A stretch of 64,000 nucleotides of DNA from positions 16,533,597-16,597,596 of the forward strand of contig CM072512.1 in the NCBI GenBank assembly GCA_036898135.1, given 5' to 3'. Position 1 is the stretch's first letter. Each line of letters begins with the position of its first letter. This DNA is from Oncomelania hupensis (Eukaryota; Mollusca; Gastropoda; Littorinimorpha; Pomatiopsidae). The notes beneath the pieces are model-generated. The model saw nothing but the letters and a program-made list of their open reading frames with translations, was not told the DNA's origin and did not search any database. Both the position numbers and the translations under genes were made by a program. This document shows, in pieces, positions 27,301-39,300 of this stretch.

Positions 27301-30300
27301 CTTTTTGGCAAAGCAAAGCATGCTGAACAAAAAAGCATCTGACAAGGCATGTTATTCATTTCGTATGGAGTGTAGAGACTTCATTCAAGCTATGCTTCAA
27401 AAGATCATGTCCAAGGCTCCTATTAAGCAGATCCTTATTAGGTGTCTGTCATGGCTGAACCCAAAGAAAATGGCTGCTACAGAACGCCCAGCAATTACAG
27501 AAAGGGATGAGCTTCTTGTACGAACACTACAAATTATGGCAGAAGCTGGTCGGGTGAAGAGAGAAAGCTGTGATGCTGTCATTAAACAATACTCAAAGTT
27601 CTGTGAATCTCTCCTTGTAATCGATGACAGTGATTGTTTCAAAGAGTTTGATCACAAGAAAGAAAACCAGAGAGTTGATTTGCTGTTGCAGAAACACATG
27701 AGCAAGCACACAGAGTTGTGGAATGTTATGTGGTCCAGCAGCTTCTGTTGCTCTCTCATAGTCAAGCTTCAGTTGAGATGGGGTTCGGTGTACACAGACT
27801 ACAGATGAGAACCTGATGAAAGAAAGCCTCAAGGCAAGGAGGCTTATTCTGCAGGCTGTCCGTGAATCTGGTGATGCTGCCAAGGTGGTTATAGACAATG
27901 AAATGCTATTTTATGCATCGTCTGCACGAGCAAAGTACCAAAATTATCTGGAAAGTCAGAAGCAACATGATGTGAGCAGACGAGCTGGAGAGAAAAGAAA
28001 AGCAGAAGAAGAAGAACTTTCATGCCTGAAAAAAAAGAGGCTTAGTTTGATTCACGATGCTACATGCTTGGGGAAATCTGCATACCAAAAAGCCAAAGAT
28101 GCACAAGCTCAGAGGAAATTTGATTTTATCGTGGAGTCTAATACTCTGAGGGACAAGGCAAAAGAGCTGAAGAACGATGCTGAGGAGTTAGGCAGATTAC
28201 TTTCAAAAAAGGAGTCTAAAATAAAAGTGAATTGAAAAAAAAATCAGATTTTCAGATGAATGACAGTTTATATTACATAAATCCGATAAAAAATATTGGA
28301 CTTGACTTCAATTGTGTGATTACACTAATACTTTTATAGATCTATAATTATGAAGTGAATAAAAAAAATAAACATTAAAATTTTCAGATGAAAGACTGTT
28401 AATAATATAAATTATTGACTGTTTAAAAAAAACACTATTGAAATCATGTTATTATACCACTACAGTAAACAATTTCGAACTGCTATTAATTATGAATGGT
28501 AAGACTATTTTCACTATCATTAGCTTTTAACGGGTCCTGGAAATTAAAAAATATATTCCTGGAAAACTCCTGGAAAACTCCTGGAATTCTGTGGCAATTT
28601 TTCTGTACGAACCCTGGTCAAGGACAGACAGTAATGATGCGTTGTACTCAGCAACAGTACAGAAACACAGACATGGATAAATCATCTCTAAAATCTTGCT
28701 TGTCTATCTTATTAATACTACGATACTTTATAACATGAGATTCAGGAATAAGCTTTGGAATATTTAACCTACACATAACAGCACTGTGATCAGACATAAG
28801 GTCATTATTAATAAAAGAAGAAGACAAAAAATCATCACTAGAGCGGAATAAAATCAAATCAAGAGTATGACCACGCTTGTGGGTGGAGCCGACAACAGAC
28901 TGGCTGAAACAGAACAAATCAAGCAAAGTGAAAAATCGTTTGGTATATGGGTCATTTGCATCATCAACATGAATGTTAAAGTCTCCCACGATAAGCGTCT
29001 TTCCCAGCAAGGCGTCACAATGTTCAAGGAAATCCTGAAACTGATCGAAGAACTGAGAATGGGTCAACATGTTTTTCTTACTTGGTGGGGGCCTGTAAAC
29101 ACAGGCAATGTTTATCCTGATATCGTTAACAGTCATTAAAAGAATAGCAGCTTGAAATGTTGGGTGGGTGAGTGAGGACTGTGAGAAGCACGCATGCTTC
29201 TTTACTGAATCTTTCATTACCAGAGCAATGCCGCCCCCTCGCCCAGCAACACCAAACGAGTCACGAGCAAAGCCTTGTGCCGAGTAACCCGGCAGAGCAA
29301 GATCCTTTAGTTTAGCCTCATCGCCCGATGAGTGCAGCCAGGTCTCAGTAAGCAGCATGAGATCGATGTCATTGTCAGCAATAAAAGTGTTGATAGCAGA
29401 GCGTTTACAAGACTGCCCCCCAGCGCCTGTGCATTAAGACAACACACAAGGAGCTGAGAGCCGAGGCAGGGACGTAGACTGGAGGGAGGAGCAGTGTCAG
29501 TAGCCGCCCGATCACGTCTCTCATTCCTTCCACCCCTCCTGGAGCGTCGCGGCGACTTAGGGAGATTTCTGGCAATGCCAAGTCGTTTCAGCGTGGCGAC
29601 AAGGGAAGGCGATGGAGTCGTAGCATGGCCTGCCAGGGACACAAGGTCGATACTTGAGTACTGTACAGTAGGCCTAGGCAACTGGGTCCTGTCGGTGTTC
29701 AGTGCTAATGCACCGAAAAAGGTCGGAGGTATAAAAGTACTCCATTGTAGTGATTGCTTGTGTAAAGAGAGTGAACGTGTACTCAGTAGATGTGGGTCAG
29801 TAGTGGCAAGGTTGGTAAACACCCGATCACCATTGTGACTTGTTCTTGTTGACACTGACCTGAATAAATGCGCGCTCAGTGATCCCAAGCCTGGGGTAGG
29901 GACTGGGGTGAACACCCGATCGCCACGGCTGACCAAGAAGGCAGGCAAACCAAACGTTGACAGTAGAGTAACAAAATGTAGAAACACTAAAAATACCAAA
30001 ACTTTTGCTTCTTGAGGAAAAATGGCACAAAAATTAGTCCAGAATGACGGCCACATCTTCACGGTTCTTGTAGACAAATATGGAGACAGGACATGAACAT
30101 AGACAGGAACAAATACAGGAAAAACAGTCAGAGCTCTGCAACAACGCCTGTCAGGGCGCGTGAACAGAAATCAACTAATTACTAGTAATTTGGTAAATAG
30201 TCCTCATGTTCATTTCCTAAAACAGACAAACCAACAATAATAAATACTGAGAACATAGTCAACTTGTCATGCTAGTAATATTGAATTCAGTCCAGACTAC

Positions 30301-33300
30301 TTACCTTTTCAACCACCCCACCCATCTATTGACGCTGGAGACGAAGCCATCACTTCCGGTTTCCAAAAAGAATCGGTCACTTACTTTGACAAATTGTTTC
30401 TAACAAATGCAACATAAATATTGCAAGAAAACACTTGAAAAAAATGTATGATGAGTTTATCTACATTAAAAAATTCACTTTGAACTAACAATTGTCGAAC
30501 ATCTATAGGAAACACTTCAGTTTTTCACGACCGGGCTAGAGACGCATTCGAACACAAGCAAGCTTCAGAACTAAGGATTTCATGGAAAATTTAAACGCCA
30601 CACACTTTTATGTACCAAAAAAGTAGTACCGATAGGGACTTTTCACTCCCCAGACGTGATATATCAATCCACATTGGGGATTTCCCTTCATAGTCAGACA
30701 AGAAAAGTTGTGGTATCGGAGGTCAATTAGTGCCATTGTTTTAGCAAGGTGTGATCAACACCCTTATCAGAATCAACAAAATAAACAATGTTTTAGTAAT
30801 TTTTTAACAAAATCCGTTTGAGATATTAAAGAAAAGCCTGAAATAAAGACAAAGAGGCAAAAATCTTAAAATTGATGGGGTAGCCTATTTTTAGTGTTCT
30901 ACGGCTGTAGCAGCGAATCAATCCTGGCGTCTTTAGCCGGGTTTTGTCATGCAGCGACACATATAGTAGGCTGGCTCAAGGGAGGTAAGCGATGACGTGG
31001 CAATGGAGAGAGGAAAGCCCCCAGGTCAAACCACTTCCAAACTTCTTCCCTCGGTATGGACAACCCAGCTCAGAAATAATGGCGGAGCAAGCCAGCGTCT
31101 CCGTGATGCAATAGGGTTCACCCAACTCGTGAGGCCAGAGAGGAAACAACTGCAGCAACAGCTTTTCACGATGGAGTCGCAACCCAGCAACCACACACAT
31201 CGTCATCCAAAGAAAAACAATAGAGTCTTCACTAAGGTCATGCTCTCCGTCAACACCCTTGAACGCTAGCTGGCATCTCACCCCCTTTTCGTTCTAACCT
31301 ATTATACCAGTACGTTATAAACTAGAAATCCTTTTGACAATCCAATCAAAAATTAACTTACAAAAATACACGCCCAAACATAACGCTCACCGCATATTAT
31401 ATTAGGCCTACTAAATCCGCACTCTAAAAACGCACAGCAACTCGACATAACGTGTTCCCTACAGCAGCCCACACGGTCAAAACTATGCACACTGCATAGT
31501 GAACATACACTGTACTTGCGGATATGAAATTGGCTCGTGACACCTTCTCTCCCTAGACCTCTCTCCCTAGCCCTCTCTCCCCAGAGATGCCTAGTATTTT
31601 GGAACATCCGTAATTTTACGGAAAAACAATATTTACTACGGAAATATGGAATAATTTGCGAAATTACGGATTTGTAGCGATCTTTTTTACGGATTTTCAT
31701 AGCGCCGCTGATGCCTATATTTATAGGTTCGTTTGAGGCTTTTTTTTTAAACCGCGAAGCTAACGGTTCGTCTGAGGCTTTTTTGTAACCGCAAAGATTG
31801 CGCGAAATGAGAGGTGATCACGTGGCTAAGCGAGAGTTCTCAGAGGTCCAAATCTTCCGTGGAAATCCGCGTAAAATAAAAACTTTCAGCTGAAAAAAAT
31901 TGCGCTTTTCGTGAAAATAAAAAAAAAATTCTTGAGAAAGAAAAAAATTCTCAAACTGTCGCGATTCTCAAACAGTGTAGATCTACAAGCATCCACTTGT
32001 TGAGTCCATGTTCAGTGTCATGGGAGAGGTGATTGACAAATCAAACACCAAGATAGACCAAGATACACTTATTCTGCCATGCAAACTGTCAAGCATTCGT
32101 TCAAGGACAGGGGTAAGATTGCAGTGCAATACTTCAAGAAAATTTAACCTGATCAAGGAACATAGCGATCATTTTTACGGATTTTCATAGCGCCGCTGAT
32201 GCCTATATTTATAGGTTCGTTTGAGGCTTTTTTTTTTAACCGCGAAGCTAACGGTTCGTCTGAGGCTTTTTTGTAACCGCAAAGATTGCGCGAAATGAGA
32301 GGTGATCACGTGGCTAAGCGAGAGTTCTCAGAGGTCCAAATCTTCCGTGGAAATCCGCGTAAAATAAAAACTTTCAGCTGAAAAAAATTGCGCTTTTCGC
32401 GAAAATAAAAAAAAAATTCTTGAGAAAGAAAAAAATTCTCAAACTGTCGCGATTCTCAAACAGTGTAGATCTACAAGCATCCACTTGTTGAGTCCATGTT
32501 CAGTGTCATGGGAGAGGTGATTGACAAATCAAACACCAAGATAGACCAAGATACACTTATTCTGCCATGCAAACTGTCAAGCATTCGTTCAAGGACAGGG
32601 GTAAGATTGCAGTGCAATACTTCAAGAAAATTTAACCTGATCAAGGAACATGTCAGTCAAAGTCTTCTGCTTAACATGTCCGCTGCCAGAAAAGATAAAG
32701 ATAGCAGAGAAACAGTGAAGAAAGTTCCCAGAAGGCCGAGTCTCTTGGTGTCACCGTCATGAAATTGACCACCAAAAGAAAGGCAACTGAGGAAATCCTG
32801 GAAGAGGCCAAGCAAGCCAGAAGAGCACATCACTGCAGCCACACATCAACTGTAGGGACTCAAACAGCACCTAAGCATTTACAAACTGCAGCAAGAAAAT
32901 GAAAAAACGGTCATCAATTGGGAGTTTCTTCAACCCATGTTGATGAAATATATCTATTCCAGAACCTTGTTTGTAACAAGTAAAATTTTGTACTTAACAC
33001 CTATTTTTAATGTCTCTTAATGCTCAGATTGCGCGAGAATGCTTTCATTTTATTCATGTTTTTTTAACGACATAAAACCTCCCTCTTCCCCCTTCCCTCC
33101 CTTCGCTCTTATACACATTTTCCTCTTTTTTTTTAAGTCCGGTGTTTGGACCCCTGAGTTCTAAAATGGCTTCCAAATGAAAGCCCAAAACCGAGGAGTC
33201 TGGCAGTGAAATAGAATTACTCGATGCTCCAAAGGGCACGAAGGCTTTAAACCAAACAAAAATTATAAAAAAGGCTCCAGTCAAGCAATGTTTTAAAAAA

Positions 33301-36300
33301 TCCTACAGTGAGAAATACCCAGTTTTAAAGGAAAGTGTTGAAGATGGGCCGTCACATGCTTGGTGTGAAGTGTGTCAAAAGGCATTCTCCATCGAGCACG
33401 GGATGCTACTAATTGTAGGCTACTGCCATTTTGGCTTTTCCTTCATTCAGTTCTTTTTTAAATTTTGTACTGTAGTGTACTACTACTGTAAATAATAAAT
33501 AAATAAATAAACTTCAACAAGTGTGCTAATGCTAGCAATAGCTGCTTTTGAGTACTCAAGCAACTTATTATTTACTAAGCCAAGGCAAGTAATATTTTTA
33601 ATACTTTTTTTTTTTTTGTAAATAAAATATTTCAGAACCTGACAATCACTTCAGAGGTCTATGAATATGTTTTTTGCTTAGTTTTTGTGTGTTTATATTA
33701 GCTTTAAAAGAATTACTGATGATTACTGAAAAAAGTTCTAAAATTACTGAAAACAAGTTGCCAAATTACTGAGGGCGTCTAGGCATCTGTCTCCCTCCTC
33801 ACCAACCTACAATTCTTCATCGTTTCTTTTTAAGCAATGTAATTTTTTTGGGGGGTAGGGGGGTGGGATTAAAATTATTTAGCAGGTGTCCATTGCTTTT
33901 ATGTGCTGTGGGAAGCATTTCCCTTTTTACAGAATTTATATTCTGAGTGTTATGTTGATTTTCTATTTTCTCTGTCCAGGAATGGCCAATCAGAGGTGGA
34001 AAGAACCTGGCTAAGGAGCCTACAACAAAGGACTTGCTTATTACTGGGTGAGTAGCCAATGCTTGATTCTTGGTTAAAATGTTAAAATAACCGTTGCCAG
34101 ACAAAGTATTGTCATTTGAGAATGTTCACCTGGAGTGTTTGACCACTTTATTTGAACGACACTGCAGGAGTGGGATTATCTCAGTAGTGATAAAAAGTAT
34201 CAAATTTCCGTATTGTTGACTTGTTGAAATGAATTGTTGACCTCTGCTGCAGACACGAAGACGGCACAGTTCGATTCTGGGATGCATCCGGCACCACTCT
34301 GTCCCTGTTGTACCGCGTGGCCACGTCCCCTGTCTTTGGCATTCCTGATCATGCTGGAGAGACTGCCAGTGCTGATGAAGAAGAGTGGCCACCATTCAGG
34401 AAAGTAAGGATAAAGAAGAGAATGCGTACTGGAGTTTAAGACAAAGTGGGCCTCTCTTCTCTTGTCTTCCTGAATTTTTCATGGAAATTACAAGCAGCTG
34501 TATTAACGGTGGTTCACATTTTTCGGTAAAGTATATTTTTTATAAAGTAACATTATTTTACAAAGATGATTGTGTAGCACCATCTTTCTGTCTGTGATTC
34601 TTTTATTAATAATTGTTTTCTATCACGTAGGTTGGAACCTTTGACCCGTACAGCGATGACCCCCGTTTGGCCATCCAGAAGATCTACCTGTGCCCACTGA
34701 GTGAAACTTTGGTGGTGGCTGGCACTGCAGGCCAAGTGGTGGTAATGACGATGGAGCGTGAAGCTCGCACCCAAGAGGTTCAAATCTTCACCATCAACAT
34801 TGTGAGTGAGCGAGACAACTTTGTGTGGAAGGGCCACGAGGCTCTACCGCCCTCCACTGGAGACAAGCGGTTTGCTGCCGGGTACCAGCCAACGTGCATC
34901 ATGCAGCTTTTCCCCCCTGCTGCCTGTACCGCTTTGGCTTTGCACTCTGAGTGGCAGCTGTAAGTCATGCTCTTTTAATTTTTTGTATATAGTCAATCAT
35001 AGGGGAATTGGACTAAGTCAAATGTCGGTCAGTCTGTCCCTTTGTCAGTTCATTGGAAGCCTCAAGACATACCTGGATTTCCACATGTGGCAGTGAGACT
35101 AGATGGTTTTTTAACCAGAAAGCGGATGTCAACAATAGCATCCCTTGATGCCCCTGCCATCAAGACACCAAATGTCCATAGCGCAATGAAAATCACGACT
35201 GGTCGAGGCCAGCAGAACTGCCTATTTGCTTGAAAGAGCATCGCCTAACCACATCAGGGAAAAAAAATTCAGACATCCTTTTAGTGTATCCAATGTGCTG
35301 TGGCTTTGTGCAAAGATAGAGGTGGTTTTGCATCTTTTCCTCAGTTCCCGAATTAGCTATAGCAACAGTCTATGCCTATGGCTATGCTGACTCCCCTGTG
35401 AAATACCTGTAATTTTTGTCCAATTACATGCTTATGTGGACTGTGACAAGTAGTTGTGCCGTTTATTTCCAGCCATATACAATAAAAAAGTTTATTGCAA
35501 TAACGTGTGGTAATAAACTGTAGTTAGTATATTGTTATGCACTGAGTTGTTCACCTGGGTTACTTACCTGCTGGAAGTACATAAAAATTGTACTGCACTC
35601 GTTCTACTTTTCATAACATGCATATCGCATACTACTACACAGTATGTTTATTTAACACTTTTTTTTCCTCCTTTAACTCTTAGTCTCATATAGCAAAACA
35701 GCACTTTGATCTTCTCCTTCATGTAAGGATTTGACATAAACAAGCCAAAAATAGGTGCATGTGTTCAAAATGCTATATCTACTGAACGGTTGGTCAGAGT
35801 TTCATGGGACTTAGTCGGTGTGTAGATAATTGGTAACTATGCAAGTATTGTGTAAGCTTTAGTTCTGTCAGTGTCATCTGTCTGTGTTACCTGCTATTTT
35901 ACCTGTGATTATAGGTAATTTCACAAGTATCAATTCTTTGGATGATAAAAGGTCTGATCTGAAGTTGGAAAGATCGCTAGTGTGCACACTAGACACTGAC
36001 AAATTACTCTGATTGTCATTCCCTAACTGATCAGCCCTTTCATCTACTAATTGCTGCCACAACAGCCCATATGTAGACTGCTATTCTGAATCAGATTCTG
36101 CCATTTTTAGGGAATCCCCACTCCCGAAAACGTGACCAAAAACTAAACAAAAACTTTGATTAACACGTGTTGTCAACACAAATGCAGTTGACAGAAAGGA
36201 AGTACACTGCTTTTAGAATCAGCTAGTGTGCATGCGTGAATGGAACGGGTTTCCGTTAAGCGGGAGAGAGGTGCTAAAAGTAGACGGTAACGAGGCGTGA

Positions 36301-39300
36301 CGAGCCGTGCTTTACCACACTTCATGAGACTAAGAGTTAATTACTTGTCCTAACTGTAATTAGCAAATTGATAAGATTTTTTTACAGGTAAGCATGAGCA
36401 AAAATCTTCAAACACCTTACGTGTAAGCAGTAATTGATTGCAACGTCCATTAAAAAAATTTCAAACAAATCCATTGAGAAATCCAGAAGTTGTTATTTTT
36501 TAGATAATCATACCCTTTTTAGTAAAGTTTTAGTCAAAACCTTATGGGATTTGGACAGGATTAGAATATGAGAGAAGGAAGGCCAATGGTGTGCTGCAAA
36601 GTACAATGCACAAAATGTAATGACAACCATGTATTATGATACAAACATACTGCCTCACCTACCCACACCTCTAAATAAAAACAAAAACAAACAAAAATCA
36701 TACTTCAGCTGGAGAGATACTCTGGAAAAAAGAGTTGAGAAAAACAAAGTTTGCTGCAAAAAAAGAATGCCTAAAATGTAGTGAAAACAACTACTAAGAT
36801 GCACACATAACCATTTCCACCCATCACCACAAAAAGCTTTATATTAAAATAAAAATAAAAAAACATTAAAAAAGGAATAATGCAATTGTTATGTCCACAA
36901 TCAATACACTGGACAAGTGACATCAGCTCATTCAAAGCTGGAAGATTGGCAATGAAATCGATGTCCTCAGGAAAGTCCACCACTTTATCAAAGTCTACAG
37001 CAGCGTCCAATTTCATTTCTTATTGTTTGGCACACTCTCTGGGTCAGAAAAAAAGCAAGTTTCTTCGACGATGCTTAGAACTGACTGGTCGCAGGGGTGC
37101 TGGGTCTCCGATGTCTCTTGCTCCTTCTCTTGCCAAACTCGTGGATGGTTGGAAACTTCGTTCCCTTCTTGTTAGGCATCTCATTTGATGATAAACGTTG
37201 GGAAAAAAATTGTAACATTTTCTATCAACTTCAGAAGCACATGAAGTGGCAGATAAAAGTGTCCCGGAAGTTGTCATAGTTGTCGGGTTTGATTGGCCCA
37301 TAGATTTGATCATGCACTGCGCACATGCTCTTCGACCAATCGGAATATCGGCTTTCAGTGACCTTCGAATTGAACCAATGAGCCTGCGAGTTTGTCGAAC
37401 AAAGTCTTTTTACGTTTAGAGCTCATTCTCCTGCTTTGCTAAATATAATAGTGCGATGACTTGGTTATCAATGAATAGACAGAATCATCTGCTTTATGTT
37501 GATAGGAAACATGGCGTTGTTCGGTGCGGCGGAACGCGTGTTACTGCAGTTTTCAAATTTTTTCTGAGGCGTTTTAGTGCATGCGAAAAAATTTTGCCAT
37601 AGCCCACTGTCAAAAAGAGCTTTATTTACACAAATATCAATAACAAAAAGCAGAATCGGTTACACAGTCATGAAGCAAAGACATCAGAGGACCATTTTTT
37701 GAAAAAAATCTCAAGCATGCCAGGGTGACCATTTTTCATCTTACCACCATGCTGTGTGTCACCTTAAATCATTCTAAATAATATTTTGAATTTGTACTTT
37801 ATCAAGGATCAGGTCATTGCACTTCACACCATTTCTTCGAGTTGTAGCCCTAAATTGTCTTATCTGATTTTGATGTTTTGATTGCAGATAGTTCAAATCA
37901 TGTTCCATGTTTTTCTTCAGATAGTTCAGATCATGTTCCATGCTGTTCCTTTTGATTCATGTGGATAACCCAGTCAGAACACCACCAAGAAAATTAACAC
38001 TTTTGAAATGCTTATTTTTTTCACTTTAAATTGGAGTGTCTGGACATATATTTAAAAGGCTTGCCATCAGTTTTTACTATTCAAAGAATAGCTCTATGTT
38101 ATTATTTGTGGGTGTAAGGTTCCTTGTTTGAAATGCTAGCTTTTTTGTTAGAATGTCATGTATCCATTTAAAGCATTCTATACTTTATATTTTTTTCTTC
38201 AAATATTTCTTAGAGTTGCTGCTGGGACAGCCCATGGCTTTGGCCTCTTTGACTATGCCCAGAAGAAACAGGTTGCCTTCCGGTGCACACTCAATGTTGG
38301 AGGTAAATTTTGTTTTAAAAATATCTTAGTTTTAAAAAAAAAGAAAAGAATTGCTACCTTTCTGTCTGTAATTTCTAGTGTTTTACTGTGTTTTAAAAAA
38401 AAAATGTGTGCTGAATTTTGGGTGTTGCTGCAGATTTGACTGGCACCTCTGACACAGCTATGTCCAGACGCAAGTCACTGAAGAAATCTCTTAGGGAGTC
38501 TTTCCGACGTCTACGCAAAGGTCGCTCTCAGAGGCGCAGGCAGGAAAAACCCAAAGACAAGACGTAAGGAAATGTTGTTTGTACAAAAATTAAGTATTTA
38601 GTACAATGTAGAACTCCACTTTTCTGAGTCATGCCGACCTGGAATTTTAAACTTATTTTAGTTGCCACTGAATCGGCTCTGTTTAAATGTTTAGGCTTAT
38701 GCATAAACCTCTTTTTTTTTTCATGTAAAAGATTTTATGTATACCTACTGCTTTTTATTGTTTCTGTCCAGTTTTGAAAGTTTTGTTTTTTTCTCGTGTC
38801 TATCTTAATGCGAGTCCAGATACTTTGATAAATCCATACTGTATGTACCTTTTTCAGTAATGCTGGTTTAATTAAAAAATCTGCTAGGAAATGACCATCA
38901 GTTGTACAATGCTCATCTTTATATGCTTCTGTTTTGTCAGTGAAACGCAGGTGATCGAAGCATCACCAGCAGAAGCAGAGGGAGCAGCAGCATCGGGAGC
39001 GGCAGCAACTCCTGTAGAATCCAAACCTGTGGAACGTATGGTGGAAGCTCGCAGCGCAGACGACTCAATGGCTTCCATGGTTAGGTGTCTCTACTTTGCT
39101 GACACCTTTATCATTAACGGTTTGTTACAGATTTTTGTCCATGCTGTCAGTTTGCAAAAATGGTTGAAAACCTTCTACTTGTGTCTTGTACTTAAAGGCT
39201 GTCTGCTGTGTTGATTCTTTTTGCATGTAGGCGAGCCCAAGTTGGCTAGGTAAAAATGCATATTCAAAGAAAAGAAAATCTACAGTTGTCAGTGTTCAGT

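Larger units (their letters stand above)
23803..30174 (-). mobile_element. CR1/L2-type LINE, split by a hAT-like element
   Basis: Minus strand: 5' end near 30174; 3' end at 23830 after 'aggcgctttataaatgctag' with a (TTA)n tail, an arrangement typical of CR1/L2 elements. Encodes an APE-type endonuclease (28.65-29.4 kb) and reverse transcriptase (24.04-26.06 kb). ACTAA flanks both sides, and family D copy 1 shows the empty site. About 3.8 kb without the 2.55-kb insertion. Confidence 0.88.
22987..30963. mobile_element. TA-flanked TIR element family D, copy 2, split by a LINE
   Basis: Left part 22987-23806 and right part 30175-30963 together match 15495-17446. Ends TGTGTTGCAGCATGA and, reversed, TGTGTCGCTGCATGAC, bordered by TA. 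Compared with copy 1 it lacks about 340 bp around the point 'accccacccatctattgacg' and carries the 6.4-kb LINE insertion. Confidence 0.87.
31582..33789 (+). mobile_element. hAT-like element, family B copy 2 (rearranged)
   Basis: Ends CAGAGATGCCTAG and, reversed, CAGATGCCTAGACG, flanked by TCTCCC on both sides (31576-31581, 33790-33795). The left side repeats ATTACGGA; the right repeats AATTACTGA, as in family B copy 1. It contains a 488-bp tandem duplication and transposase pieces in the order C-terminal, C-terminal, N-terminal. Confidence 0.85.

Noticed and set aside
34806..35096. ORFs overlapping exon 13 in other frames
   Set aside because: Out-of-frame translations across the exon 13 donor; the LLGL frame explains the coding signal.
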